Below are positions 9,246 through 17,966 of a stretch of 64,000 nucleotides of DNA, in pieces. Position 1 is the stretch's first letter. Each line of letters starts with the position of its first letter. Position numbers and translations under genes: made by a program. The notes beneath the pieces were generated by a model that saw nothing but the letters and a program-made list of their open reading frames with translations, did not search any database and was not told where the DNA came from. This DNA comes from Marinomonas spartinae (GTDB lineage Bacteria; Pseudomonadota; Gammaproteobacteria; Pseudomonadales; Marinomonadaceae): positions 62,001 to 126,000 of the forward strand of contig NZ_FLOB01000007.1 of the NCBI RefSeq assembly GCF_900089775.1. The letters are read 5' to 3'.

Positions 9246-9986
9246 TTAGGTCGCCCCTAGCTCATGGTGTAACGCCCTACCTAATGTAAAAAAGTAGTCC
9301 TGAAAAGTGTGGTTAATACGTTGTCGCTGTTCTGCTTTCGGGTACAACCCTAATTTGGCCTCGTCAGAATAGCGGCTGCCTTTGACCAAAAAAGCACTTT
9401 TCGGCTGTGCATCCTCAATAAAAGCCTCAAAGGCTCTCGCACACATTTCTTCGGGCTTGGCGTAGTAGAGCACCTTCAGCTTTTCATCCATCAATTGCGA
9501 ACAACGAAATAACTCACTGGGCTCACTGCCATTTTCACTGAGCATGATCGCTCTAAAACAGTCCGCCAATAATGTATTTAAACGATGCGGGTGAATAACA
9601 TGATTTTCCAGCCAATGACTGGAAGCAAAATCCATATTTCCAGCCGTCACAAACATCTTCTCGCCAATATAATGATCGAAAGCATGAAACCACTCATGAG
9701 CCAAGCTTCCGGCACCCGCATTTTTCGCTAAAGACAACTGCCGCGTAGCAGGCACATAATGCGCAGCGACACCAGGTCGTCCGCCTTTTCCGTATTGCAA
9801 CCCCAATGTACCACGCAATGAAATAAGCGGTTCTGGGCCTTGCAAAGCTGACATCAAATCGCACAAAGCTTGATAAAAATTCACCGCTGCTCTATCACGC
9901 TCCGCTGGCGTGACCCAACGCCCCATTTCTATTCCACGAAAATTGAATTGCCGACGAATGGCGACAAAATTCACACTACCATTCAT
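9246..9986 (-). CDS. HExxH metallopeptidase-like protein (CLCA_X type)
   Basis: A 246-residue cytoplasmic protein with no signal peptide. The centre holds LAHEWFHAFDHYIG near residue 140, an HExxH zinc motif followed three residues later by Asp, as in the LPD1/CLCA_X group. Upstream is an aromatic and arginine-rich region (RRQFNFRGIEMGRW) and GLQYGKGGRPG. The cellular role is not known. The ATG at 9986 is chosen because GGGA lies about 6 bases before it; an in-frame GTG lies 12 bases further upstream. The IS1595 element is inserted less than 50 bases upstream, so its native promoter may be disrupted. Confidence 0.7.
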   Translation of the reverse strand: MNGSVNFVAIRRQFNFRGIEMGRWVTPAERDRAAVNFYQALCDLMSALQGPEPLISLRGTLGLQYGKGGRPGVAAHYVPATRQLSLAKNAGAGSLAHEWFHAFDHYIGEKMFVTAGNMDFASSHWLENHVIHPHRLNTLLADCFRAIMLSENGSEPSELFRCSQLMDEKLKVLYYAKPEEMCARAFEAFIEDAQPKSAFLVKGSRYSDEAKLGLYPKAEQRQRINHTFQDYFFTLGRALHHELGAT

Positions 9987-10024
9987 TACATCCCACACTT
10001 TTTAACAAACAAACAACATTACTG

Positions 10025-10034
10025 TATATAAACA
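10025..10034 (+). repeat. IS target-site duplication, left copy
   Basis: TATATAAACA directly precedes the left inverted repeat of the IS. It is identical to the copy directly after the right inverted repeat. Confidence 0.85.
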
Positions 10035-11060
10035 AGGGCTATCCATTTAGAGCAACCAGACACTATATTTAGTGTTTATCTGGTTTTAATGTCCTTATAG
10101 GTTAGGGGTTTTGTGGTTACCGATTGCTCAAGTAATCGATAAAACAATAGCCCTCTAGACCGAGATTTTCTTCTGTTAAATCTAAAGGTATATTCATCTA
10201 AGTAGTAATCGAGCTGCTTAGATTGAACAGCTCCTTGATAGGTTCCCAATAGCCAGCGCTTTAATAAAGAAGCTACTCTGTGAACCCCTGGCATAGTTTC
10301 GTGGGCTGGTATATTTGAACCAAGATGTACGGTCTTTTTTCTTGAATATCCCATGTTATCAACTGAACCATAAATGGCAGATCCGTCAGTGTGAATTCGA
10401 CTATTCGGCTCAATAACATCTGTTATAAATTGCTCAACGTTGTTTTTTGTTGCTTTATCTACCTGTCTTAATCTAATGCGACCAAACCCTTTTGGTTCTA
10501 TAAGCTCTATTGCAACCAATACAACAAATTTCTTCTTATCTTGTTGATTTATATCGACTACACCACCAACAAAGGTTTCGTCTACCTCAACAAGTCCAGA
10601 TAATTTGTCTCTTTCAGGATTGATCATTGCGTAGCGTAATCGGTGTAATATCGCCCAAGCCGTTTGATAGCTGCCAAGTCCGAGTAAGCGCTGAATACCA
10701 AGTGCACTTACGCCATTTTTCTGATTGGTGAGGTACCAAATCGCAGCAAACCATTCTTTAAGAGGCGTTCTCGTTTTCTCAAAAATAGTGCCTGCTGTGA
10801 CAGAAGTTTGTTTTCGACACTGAACACATTTAAGTTTATTTTTTGGAAGAGTATAGGGCACATTATGTACCAAACAATTGGGGCATATGAAGCCATTAGG
10901 CCAGCGAAGCGCGTACAGATAATCACGACAAGCTTGCTCATCGTGAAACCAGTCAACAAATTGGCTCCAATTTTTAGGGTAATCAATACCCGCTGTGAGT
11001 GAAGAAGATTTTTTGTTCATCACTATATATTGACATTGGTTGCTCTAAATGGATACCCCT
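10035..11060. mobile_element. Complete IS1595-family insertion sequence
   Basis: A 1026-bp element. The 24-bp terminal inverted repeats (10035-10058 and 11037-11060) differ at one position: AGGGCTATCC against AGGGGTATCC, then the shared part ATTTAGAGCAACCA. They are flanked by a 10-bp direct repeat TATATAAACA at 10025-10034 and 11061-11070, which is the target duplication. One transposase gene fills the inside. Intact ends, an open transposase frame and identical target repeats point to a recent insertion. IS1595 elements usually give about 8 bp of duplication, so 10 bp is slightly long. Confidence 0.92.
10076..11023 (-). CDS. IS1595-family transposase (ISXO2-like DDE)
   Basis: Transposase of 315 residues that catalyses movement of the surrounding element. 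It has an N-terminal zinc ribbon (CPNC near residue 47, CVQC near 66, then KQTSVTAGTIFEKT). The DDE/N catalytic core follows: VEVDETFVGG with the first Asp near 147, IHTDGSAIYG with the second near 210, and a C-terminal NRRKSRSRGLLFYRLL block. This is the usual architecture and length of the family, with no frameshift or stop. It lies wholly between the element's inverted repeats. Confidence 0.94.
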   Translation of the reverse strand: MMNKKSSSLTAGIDYPKNWSQFVDWFHDEQACRDYLYALRWPNGFICPNCLVHNVPYTLPKNKLKCVQCRKQTSVTAGTIFEKTRTPLKEWFAAIWYLTNQKNGVSALGIQRLLGLGSYQTAWAILHRLRYAMINPERDKLSGLVEVDETFVGGVVDINQQDKKKFVVLVAIELIEPKGFGRIRLRQVDKATKNNVEQFITDVIEPNSRIHTDGSAIYGSVDNMGYSRKKTVHLGSNIPAHETMPGVHRVASLLKRWLLGTYQGAVQSKQLDYYLDEYTFRFNRRKSRSRGLLFYRLLEQSVTTKPLTYKDIKTR

Positions 11061-11070
11061 TATATAAACA
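11061..11070 (+). repeat. IS target-site duplication, right copy
   Basis: TATATAAACA directly follows the right inverted repeat of the IS. It matches the left copy at all 10 positions. Confidence 0.85.
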
Positions 11071-11175
11071 CAGTACCAGTATAATCCGATAAAGCCAGTA
11101 AGTTAAGATATGGGCGCGTAAGAGATGTAAACGGAGACAGTCGCCCAAAGATCGGCACGAATACGAAGAAATAGA

Positions 11176-11676
11176 TTAATGATGGAACACATCCAAAGCA
11201 GAAAACCAAGAAGAATGAATCAGCTGAGAAGAAACGATATACCCCAAAATTATAAACTGCCCTCCTCCAAGCAATAGACCTGCCGTGGACAACACAGTAA
11301 AGCGCAACCAACTTACTCGCATATTCCCAGCCAGAAAAGGCATAAACCAAGCGACAGGGCCCAGCACACGAGCAAACAGAATAGCCCAATTCCCTTTCTT
11401 ATCCATTACTACTCGGCACAAAGCAACCTTACGCCTGAGTTTAGGTCGTAAACGACACAAAAACCGTTGCGCTCTTTGTCCATATCGAAAACCTACCCAA
11501 TAACTTAACTGATCTCCCAGCCAACCACCAAGTAAGGCCATGAACACAGCAAACACATTATGATGGTAAAGCTGATAACCTGCGGCAAGGTAAAAAGGCT
11601 CTCCTGGTACAAAAATATTGATGCCAATAAACGAATCAGCAAAGGTGCCAAGTGCGAGACTTAACTCCTTAATCAC
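11176..11676 (-). CDS. DedA/VTT-family membrane protein
   Basis: Small polytopic inner-membrane protein (166 aa) of the DedA/SNARE-associated group, some members of which are linked to undecaprenyl phosphate or lipid flipping. The motif FVPGEPFYLAAG near residue 22 matches the acidic re-entrant motif, and LFARVLGPVAWFMPFLAG near 100 matches the conserved Arg motif; two or more C-terminal helices follow. It begins with GTG 3 bases after the stop of the glycosyltransferase gene, so the two are co-transcribed. It is on the short side for the family. The IS is inserted about 100 bases downstream of its stop. Confidence 0.75.
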   Translation of the reverse strand: MIKELSLALGTFADSFIGINIFVPGEPFYLAAGYQLYHHNVFAVFMALLGGWLGDQLSYWVGFRYGQRAQRFLCRLRPKLRRKVALCRVVMDKKGNWAILFARVLGPVAWFMPFLAGNMRVSWLRFTVLSTAGLLLGGGQFIILGYIVSSQLIHSSWFSALDVFHH

Positions 11677-11679
11677 GAC

Positions 11680-12411
11680 TTAATTGTTCTCATGGTAGTG
11701 ACCAAACTTGTACTCAATTTCGTTATTGTACATTTCACCAATAAAAAAGCGTCTGACATTCGCCCGAATGTATAAATACCCCATTTTTAGGACACCATCT
11801 TGCTTTAAGCGGCGTGGATCAAACTGAAAGGTCATCGCTAACATTCGAAAGCGCCAAGTCTTACTCGCTCGATTCACATAGTCACAGTCTTCGCATAAGT
11901 TAATTCTCTCATTAAAGCCACCTAACTCACGATGAAGACGTTTCGTGGAAAAGATACAAGCACCAACAGCAGTAGGGAAAAAGAACTGAGTCAAATAAAT
12001 ACCGACATTAAACATGCCATAACTTAGCTTCGTAGGTAGCCCTAATCTGCTCGCCCCCATATAAACCCCAGCGATCTCCAATTTGGACTTATCTAACTTT
12101 TTAATCGCCTTAGATAAAAAACGCTCATGCAAGCGAACATCGGCATCCAAAAATAAAATACGCTCATACTTCGCCAAGTTCGCCCCCACATTACGACCAA
12201 GACTTACCCCTCTTTTCTCCATTTTATGGACTCTGAATTCGTCAAAGCAAGTTTCATACTGGGCAGCGACCAATAGCGTGTCATCGTCACTATTCGAATC
12301 GACAACAATAACCTCAAAATCTTTGAATACCTGATTATTCAAATCTTCTAAAAGCTGTCCAATTCGCTTTTGCTCGTTGTAAGTAATAATAATGACACTT
12401 AATTTGTTCAT
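11680..12411 (-). CDS. Glycosyltransferase family 2
   Basis: A 243-residue GT-A enzyme without a signal peptide. The N-terminus MNKLSVIIITYNEQKRIG is the classic start of the fold. VVDSNSDDDT near residue 37 and LFLDADVRL near 90 (the DxD-type metal site) follow, then CEDCDYVNRA, where the catalytic base is expected. The ATG at 12411 is preferred over an in-frame ATG 45 bases upstream because GAGAGG lies at good spacing before it. It forms a two-gene unit with the DedA-like gene. The acceptor and pathway (lipid-linked sugar or surface polysaccharide) are unknown. Confidence 0.85.
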   Translation of the reverse strand: MNKLSVIIITYNEQKRIGQLLEDLNNQVFKDFEVIVVDSNSDDDTLLVAAQYETCFDEFRVHKMEKRGVSLGRNVGANLAKYERILFLDADVRLHERFLSKAIKKLDKSKLEIAGVYMGASRLGLPTKLSYGMFNVGIYLTQFFFPTAVGACIFSTKRLHRELGGFNERINLCEDCDYVNRASKTWRFRMLAMTFQFDPRRLKQDGVLKMGYLYIRANVRRFFIGEMYNNEIEYKFGHYHENN

Positions 12412-12986
12412 CTGTTTTCCTCTCTCATTGCCTATAAAAGGCGTCATATTCACCATGGCTTACCCTCCTGTTTGGCAAAAATAGAGCTTGCTAAACAACA
12501 CCAGACATATTCACCCTTGATAATAAAGGGCAAAGCTGACGGGAACCTTAACGGTTATAAATTTTGACTCCCAAGCCATAAGAGGTCATACAAGCCCCGA
12601 TCAACAAACCTCTTTATCAACATGATGTCATCTATCGGTGAAAGAAAGTCGTGATTTTTAGGAAGCAATAAGGCTATTCAGTAACGCACAACAAAAGAAC
12701 AGGAGATGCTCGGTGAATAACAAAGCCATCAGTAAAACATGTCTATATAACAAACCAATGACAACCTCTCGCCACGAAACGCTATTACCGCGCGATCTAC
12801 GAAGCCAAGCAGCCCATCGAGTTGGTAGTGTGTAACAAGCTTTACGATGAACCATTCGTCCATACTATTGTCATAATTGTATGAGTGAAGACGTGCCATA
12901 ATTCGAGCAACAGCGTTTATTTATCACCGACTCGATCCGTGCGTAATTACAAAGCTAAAGAAACGAAGACAAGAAGAGAGAGGCAC
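12412..12986. other. 575-base gap without a supported gene
   Basis: Between the divergent glycosyltransferase and msrB genes. A 65-codon reverse frame exists, but it has no ribosome site and an unconvincing composition. Both promoters should lie here; no operator or structured RNA was recognised. Confidence 0.5.
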
Positions 12987-13355
12987 ATGAGCAATCCTTA
13001 CAACAAACTAACGCCAGAAGAAGCCCGCGTCATTTTAGATAAAGGCACAGAACGCCCTTTTACTGGTGAATATACGGATACCATGGCAGCAGGCTTATAC
13101 GTTTGCCGCCAGTGCGAAGCGCCACTTTACACCTCAGAGCATAAATTTATTTCCCACTGTGGCTGGCCTAGCTTTGACGATGAGATAGAAGGTGCTGTAG
13201 AGCGCATCCCAGATAGAGACGGACGCCGCACCGAAATCGTCTGCGCCAACTGCGGTGGTCACCTTGGACACGTATTTGAAGGGGAAGGACTCACCGCAAA
13301 AAACATCCGCCACTGCGTCAACTCCATTTCCATGAAATTTAAAAGCCAAGACTAA
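12987..13355 (+). CDS. msrB: Peptide-methionine (R)-S-oxide reductase MsrB
   Basis: Repairs the R form of methionine sulfoxide in proteins; cytoplasmic, 122 residues. Two zinc-binding CxxC pairs are seen (CRQC near 36 and CANC near 85). HCGWPSF near 54 and [11 protein letters not shown] near 88 follow, and the catalytic Cys is in [11 protein letters not shown] near 109. The ATG at 12987 is chosen because GAGAGAGG lies 4-11 bases before it; the frame is open about 100 bases further upstream without homology. It stands alone and ends in a strong hairpin that begins within the last codons. Confidence 0.95.
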   Translation: MSNPYNKLTPEEARVILDKGTERPFTGEYTDTMAAGLYVCRQCEAPLYTSEHKFISHCGWPSFDDEIEGAVERIPDRDGRRTEIVCANCGGHLGHVFEGEGLTAKNIRHCVNSISMKFKSQD

Positions 13356-13370
13356 CTGTCTTGGCTTTTA
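13341..13370 (+). terminator. msrB terminator
   Basis: Stem AAAAGCCAAGAC / GTCTTGGCTTTT with a 5-base loop, a perfect 12-bp inverted repeat ending in Ts. The left arm overlaps the last codons of msrB. Confidence 0.9.
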
Positions 13371-13403
13371 AACGCTCTATTCCACAAAGCAAAATATCAG
13401 GCA

Positions 13404-13462
13404 TAAAAAACCCCGACTAGACGCCAATCTAATCGGGGTTTCTTGATAATGGCGGTAAGCAA
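13404..13462 (+). repeat. att-like direct repeat, left copy (tRNA-Ser 3' end plus terminator)
   Basis: This 59-bp stretch matches 22388-22446 at 56 of 59 positions and lies in the same orientation. It contains the hairpin AAACCCCGA / TCGGGGTTT and a copy of the last 13 bases of tRNA-Ser, with one change in the tRNA part, but no tRNA body follows. It looks like the distal attachment site of an island integrated at the tRNA-Ser 3' end. Confidence 0.8.
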
Positions 13463-13644
13463 ATTCCGCTATAGGCTCCAATAAAGTGCATAAAAATACA
13501 TTAAATCATTATATATCAGCAGCTTAAAAAAACACGTTTCCAATAGAGTCCAGCAGATACACTTAAACCCCACCTATATTGATGTACCTCTCCTTTTACA
13601 TCCCCTTTAGCGATACAGCACTCGATGTTGGGGGCATCGAGATA

Positions 13645-14053
13645 TCAGACTTTTATAGTACTTAAAAACTTCTGGTTCTGTGCTGCGATACAGTTCGATA
13701 TTACTGGCTCACACTCGTAGTCTCTTGCAAAAGAACGGTGAAAGTCGCTGTCTCGCTCTAGAAACATAGCGCTTGGCCCATCGCTAAACTGGTCGGCGGT
13801 GATGTCGATAATCCAGCCGTCCCATCCAAGCCAAGCGTGTGTTTGGTACTGGCCGTTTACTGTTCTTTCGCCTGCTACATAGCGGACGTTTGCATATCCT
13901 TGGCTGATGAAAAAACAACCAAGGATATGACTCGCCGCAGCAACCTGTTGGGAAAGGCTCAAATAGATAGTTTCCTATTGGTTGCTTTGCCAGCTTTTCG
14001 AAGTAATTTCGAGCTTGCTGTAAATGCAGTTTTATCTGATCGACTTCAGGCAA
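13645..14053 (-). pseudogene. Frameshifted transglutaminase-like protein
   Basis: Two overlapping reverse frames join into one plausible protein. Residues 1-41 come from the first frame (MPEVDQIKLHLQQARNY up to FPTGCCGES). The rest comes from another frame: SHILGCFFISQGYANVRYV, then QTHAWLGWDGWIIDITADQF and a C-terminal tail. Cys in GCCG, His in THAW and Asp in IDITADQF suggest a Cys-His-Asp papain/transglutaminase-type active site. The shift falls near 13940, around GGCGAGTCAT. The start lies 3 bases after the hsdS stop. A sequencing error cannot be excluded. The function is unknown. Confidence 0.65.
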
Positions 14054-14055
14054 AG

Positions 14056-15255
14056 CTACAGCTGGCCAGAGAATGCTCGTTGACCTAAAGATGAAAAGAT
14101 AGCCTCACAATTAAATATACTTTCTTTTCGCGTTGTTAATGAGTCTTTATATCTCGTACATACAAGTTCAAATTCCGTTTGAAGTTCTAAATTTGGAACA
14201 ATAACTTCTAATGATTTCACGTCCTGCTGATTGATACTTGATTGATTCACAGCATCTTTTGCAAGTTTAAGAACTTGATTTTTAACATATGGAGTTTGCA
14301 ACTGATGGACCAAAAAGCATGGATTGATGATTTTTTCATTGGCCGAAAAGTTCATCATATTTGACTCAAAGACAGTAACTTCTTCCAACCTTTCAACAAA
14401 AGCACTTTTCCCCAAGTAATCACGACTATTAACACGGTTGATTAAAATACTTCTATCTTTTAATTGGTACTTTTCGATTTCGTTTTGCCCTAGATTTACG
14501 CGTTTTAGTTTTTCCTGTGGTGACAAAACGCCGTTATAAAAACCATCAATCCGAAGTATCCTTATTCCCGATCCATATTCAGTAGAAGGCTTATACAAAC
14601 CATTTGTAGGACCCGACTCAATCAGACTTCCCAACGACTTAACCTCCCACCCCTTGGGATTGATCACTGGATCACCAAACATGTCCAAAAACACAGAACG
14701 CAGAAAGTCGTCGGCGAGGTCGATGGCTTGTTGGCGTTTGCGGCGGATGGCGTCGGCTTTGTCTAGGATAGCCGCGATGCGTTTTTGTTCTTCCAGTGGG
14801 GGAAGTGGGATTTCAATTTCTCCCATCACCTTTTTATTAACAAACTTAACAGTTCCACCAGTAAGGTATTGGTCGTAGTATTTGATACTTAGAAGACGAT
14901 CAAAAAAATACTTTAGATATGAAACATCAATCAATTCTTGCTTTGGTCTGATTAAAAACACATTCCAAGCAAACAGGAAAGTGGAGCCAGTATCTATAAT
15001 TAATGATTTCCCTATGGAACCAATATTTGCAAAAAGAATATCTCCTTTTTGTGGTACATATTTAGGGCTATATTTTTGAAAGTCCGACTCACTTAAATAC
15101 TTAACACCATCAAAATCGACACAGTTTTCTTTAAGATGCTTTGATTGAATAATAGGATAGCCACTTTGCGAATATTCTACTTTATCCGCAGCCGTATTAA
15201 TTCCTTGATGCATTACGTCAACTAAGTTTGATAAAGGCATTACAGGCCATGTCAT
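14056..15255 (-). CDS. hsdS: Type I restriction-modification specificity subunit HsdS
   Basis: DNA-recognition subunit (399 aa) that sets the bipartite target of the HsdRMS complex. Target recognition domain 1 occupies about residues 1-150. The central conserved helix starts with PLPPLEEQKRIAAILDKADAIRRKRQQ and ends near LDMFGDP (about 195). Recognition domain 2 spans about 200-360, and a second helix ends in LGQRAFSGQL. The DNA of both recognition domains is visibly AT-rich, while the central helix is GC-rich, as expected when domains are exchanged. It overlaps hsdM by 4 bases. Confidence 0.93.
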   Translation of the reverse strand: MTWPVMPLSNLVDVMHQGINTAADKVEYSQSGYPIIQSKHLKENCVDFDGVKYLSESDFQKYSPKYVPQKGDILFANIGSIGKSLIIDTGSTFLFAWNVFLIRPKQELIDVSYLKYFFDRLLSIKYYDQYLTGGTVKFVNKKVMGEIEIPLPPLEEQKRIAAILDKADAIRRKRQQAIDLADDFLRSVFLDMFGDPVINPKGWEVKSLGSLIESGPTNGLYKPSTEYGSGIRILRIDGFYNGVLSPQEKLKRVNLGQNEIEKYQLKDRSILINRVNSRDYLGKSAFVERLEEVTVFESNMMNFSANEKIINPCFLVHQLQTPYVKNQVLKLAKDAVNQSSINQQDVKSLEVIVPNLELQTEFELVCTRYKDSLTTRKESIFNCEAIFSSLGQRAFSGQL

Positions 15256-16889
15256 AGCATCCCCTCCAGCTCTTTTAGGTCAGCCATGATGTCTTTTTCC
15301 AGCGCCATGAGTTTGCCAAGGATAACTTTTGGGTCTTCATAGACTTCTTCTTCGTATACGACTTCTTTGTAGCGGTTGATGGAGAGGTCGTATTTGTTGC
15401 TGGCGATGTCGGCGGCATCGACCACAAAGGCTTTCTGCGTTTTGTCCTGAAAATATGCTCCTGCATTTTCTGGATTAGCGCATCCCTGCGCGTCATCACC
15501 AAACTGCGAAAAATCAAAGTTGCTTTCAACGAGCTGACGATAGGCTTTCCATTTGGAGATGGCGTCAGGCAGGTCGTTAGTGCCTTCGCCTTTTAGTGGC
15601 GTGCGTTTATCGTCAAGGGAAAGGCCGTCTGCTTGAAGATCGTAGAACCAAACCCGCTCGGTGGTGCCGCCTTTGGTAAAGAGTAGAATCGCGGTGCTAA
15701 CACCAGCGTAGGGTTTAAATACGCCGCTGGGTAGGCTGATGATGCCTTCCAGTTGGTTGTTCTCAATTAACTCTTGACGAAGTTGTTGGTGGGCTTTTGA
15801 AGAGCCAAATAACACGCCATCTGGCACGATCACGGCGGCACGGCCACCCAATTTGAGAGAGCGTAAAATGTGTGCGACGAACAACAACTCGGTCTTTTTG
15901 GTTTTCACCATGCTGAGCAGTTCGGGGTTGGTGTTGGTTTCGTCTAGGCTGCCTTTAAAAGGCGGGTTGGCTAGGATGACGTCAAAGAAGTTTTCTTCCT
16001 GCTGCGGGAAGTTCTCACGGATGGATTTGTTCAAAGTGTCTTGGTATAGAATGTTAGAGCCGTTTACCCCGTGTAGCATCATGTTCATGCTAGAGACGCG
16101 CAACATGGTGGTATCGAAGTCGAAGCCCCAGAACATGTCGTCACTGATGTGTTCGCGGTAGTTTTCCAGTAGGTCACCAGGGTAATGTTGGTTACCTTCT
16201 TCGTCTGTCCAAATATTTTCTGGACTGGTGTGTTTACGATTCAGGTATTCCATGGTGCGTGCTAAAAAGCCCGCTGTACCACAAGACGGATCGCAAATGG
16301 TGTCCCATGGTTGCGGATCGATAATTTCAATCATGGCGTCAATAATATGACGCGGTGTGCGGAACTGGCCGTTGATGCCGGCGGTGGTCAGCTTGCTGAG
16401 TAAGTATTCGTAGATGTCGCCTTTCACGTCGCTTTGGTTCAGCGGTAAGGAATCCACCATTTCTAGCGCAGCGACCAGCACAGATTCGTTTTTAATTTCG
16501 AGATCGGCGTCTTCCATGTAGTCACTAATGTGGCCCATGGCTTTGACTGGGGTATCTTCGCCTACTTGGTCTATGTCGGCCACTTGACCCAGTTTGGAAA
16601 AGTAAGGATAGACTTCGTTTTTCAGGTGTTTATGCAGGTCCTTCCCAGATAAGTTTTTGAAGTTTTTCCAACGCAGTAATTGACCTTCTTTGGTGTCCGG
16701 AAAAAGACGCACAAAGGCTTTGCCTGTGCGGTTGGCTTTGCGTTCTTCCGCTTCTTCCTGCATGTCGAGCATACGGGCAAACATCAGGTAACTGATCTGT
16801 TCAATCACGGTCAAAGGGTTAGTAATCCCCCCTGTCCAGAATTTTTCCCATAGTTTGTCGATGTCGTTACGGATTGGTCCGGTTAGCAT
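15252..16889 (-). CDS. hsdM: Type I restriction-modification methyltransferase HsdM
   Basis: N6-adenine methyltransferase subunit (545 aa). The N-terminal helical domain opens with [33 protein letters not shown]. The SAM-binding motif is [15 protein letters not shown] near residue 205 and the catalytic motif is [10 protein letters not shown] near 305. The C-terminal part keeps INRYKEV, typical of the family, and ends with a coiled segment that contacts HsdS. It is co-translated with hsdS through a 4-base overlap and lies 24 bases after the yhcG-like gene. Confidence 0.95.
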   Translation of the reverse strand: MLTGPIRNDIDKLWEKFWTGGITNPLTVIEQISYLMFARMLDMQEEAEERKANRTGKAFVRLFPDTKEGQLLRWKNFKNLSGKDLHKHLKNEVYPYFSKLGQVADIDQVGEDTPVKAMGHISDYMEDADLEIKNESVLVAALEMVDSLPLNQSDVKGDIYEYLLSKLTTAGINGQFRTPRHIIDAMIEIIDPQPWDTICDPSCGTAGFLARTMEYLNRKHTSPENIWTDEEGNQHYPGDLLENYREHISDDMFWGFDFDTTMLRVSSMNMMLHGVNGSNILYQDTLNKSIRENFPQQEENFFDVILANPPFKGSLDETNTNPELLSMVKTKKTELLFVAHILRSLKLGGRAAVIVPDGVLFGSSKAHQQLRQELIENNQLEGIISLPSGVFKPYAGVSTAILLFTKGGTTERVWFYDLQADGLSLDDKRTPLKGEGTNDLPDAISKWKAYRQLVESNFDFSQFGDDAQGCANPENAGAYFQDKTQKAFVVDAADIASNKYDLSINRYKEVVYEEEVYEDPKVILGKLMALEKDIMADLKELEGML

Positions 16890-16913
16890 AAGGTCTCTCT
16901 TGTATATCGTGTT

Positions 16914-17966
16914 TTAAACTGAAGTCGATTGATACGCCGCGCGCTGCTCTTGAATGCGGAGTATGTGTTCACGCTCGCGCTCTAACTCTCGTTGGAGTTC
17001 TTCTTCAGTCGGTAAAGTGGTGGTGTATTTTGAGGCAAACAGTTGTTTGCTCTCGTTGAGTACAGAATATTTGGCAACGGTGTTATTGCGCTCACTACAC
17101 AAAATCAAACCAATGGTTGGGTTATCATCGTGGGCACGCTTTTGCTCTTCGTACATGCGAACGTACATATCCATTTGCCCCACGTCTTGGTGAGTCAGTT
17201 TGTTCATTTTTAAGTCGATCAACAGAAAGCATTTTAAATGAAAGTTATAAAATACTAAGTCGATGTAGTAATCACCATCTTCGGTACGAATGCGCTGCTG
17301 ACGCTCGACAAACGCAAAGCCTTTGCCTAACTCCAATAGGAATTTTTGCAAGTTGTTGATGATGCCCTCTTCTAAGTCGCTTTCCTGATACGTTTTGTCC
17401 TGAAGATTCAAAAAATCGAGAATATACGGATCACGCAGATAATCTTGCGGCGAGTCTCCTAGCGGCGCTGTTTTATTAGCCGCTTCTTGCGTGAGTAATT
17501 GTTTATCTTTACTCGCTAACAAGCGCTCGTAATATAACACACCAATTTGGCGTTCTAGTGCTCGAACGCTCCAACTTTGTGAGACGGCCTCTTGGGCATA
17601 CCATGTGCGAGCAGCGCTATTTTCAACACGTGCCAGTACATTGTAATGTGACCAACTCAATTCGAGAGACAGTGTCTCTCGAATTGGAAAAGCGAGATAC
17701 ATGCGGCGCATATTGCGCAAATTGGTCGTGTCGAAGCCTTTGCCAAACTCATCCGTTAGTCGTTTGGAAAGCTGTTGCAACTGTTGCTTACCGTATTCAG
17801 CACGCACTTGTCCTTGTTGCTCTTGCTCAACGATCAAACGCCCTATTTCCCAATACGCCATCACCATTTGATGATTAATGGTTTTTTTAACCTGCTGGCG
17901 TGCTTGATCGAGCACACTTTTAATTTGCGCAAACAGTGCGTCGTTTTGGTTAGTTATTGGCCCCAT
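16914..17966 (-). CDS. DUF1016/YhcG-family PD-(D/E)xK nuclease
   Basis: A YhcG-like protein of about 350 residues, inserted between hsdM and hsdR. The N-terminal DUF1016 helical domain includes [18 protein letters not shown] and [26 protein letters not shown]. The C-terminal PD-(D/E)xK nuclease domain shows [22 protein letters not shown] near residue 235, giving the D...(D/E)xK acids. An in-frame ATG 9 bases upstream is possible, but CAGG is better placed for the ATG at 17966. The gene overlaps the 3' end of hsdR by 17 bases, so all four genes form one unit. The family's role is not settled. Confidence 0.88.
   Translation of the reverse strand: MGPITNQNDALFAQIKSVLDQARQQVKKTINHQMVMAYWEIGRLIVEQEQQGQVRAEYGKQQLQQLSKRLTDEFGKGFDTTNLRNMRRMYLAFPIRETLSLELSWSHYNVLARVENSAARTWYAQEAVSQSWSVRALERQIGVLYYERLLASKDKQLLTQEAANKTAPLGDSPQDYLRDPYILDFLNLQDKTYQESDLEEGIINNLQKFLLELGKGFAFVERQQRIRTEDGDYYIDLVFYNFHLKCFLLIDLKMNKLTHQDVGQMDMYVRMYEEQKRAHDDNPTIGLILCSERNNTVAKYSVLNESKQLFASKYTTTLPTEEELQRELEREREHILRIQEQRAAYQSTSV

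Noticed and set aside
11060..11389. Reverse 109-codon frame beside the IS
   Set aside because: It overlaps the DedA-like gene in another frame, reads through the IS end, and has an aromatic/Cys-rich composition typical of a shadow frame.
12658..12855. Reverse 65-codon frame between the glycosyltransferase and msrB
   Set aside because: No ribosome site, no recognised family and odd Leu/Arg composition; it looks like chance.
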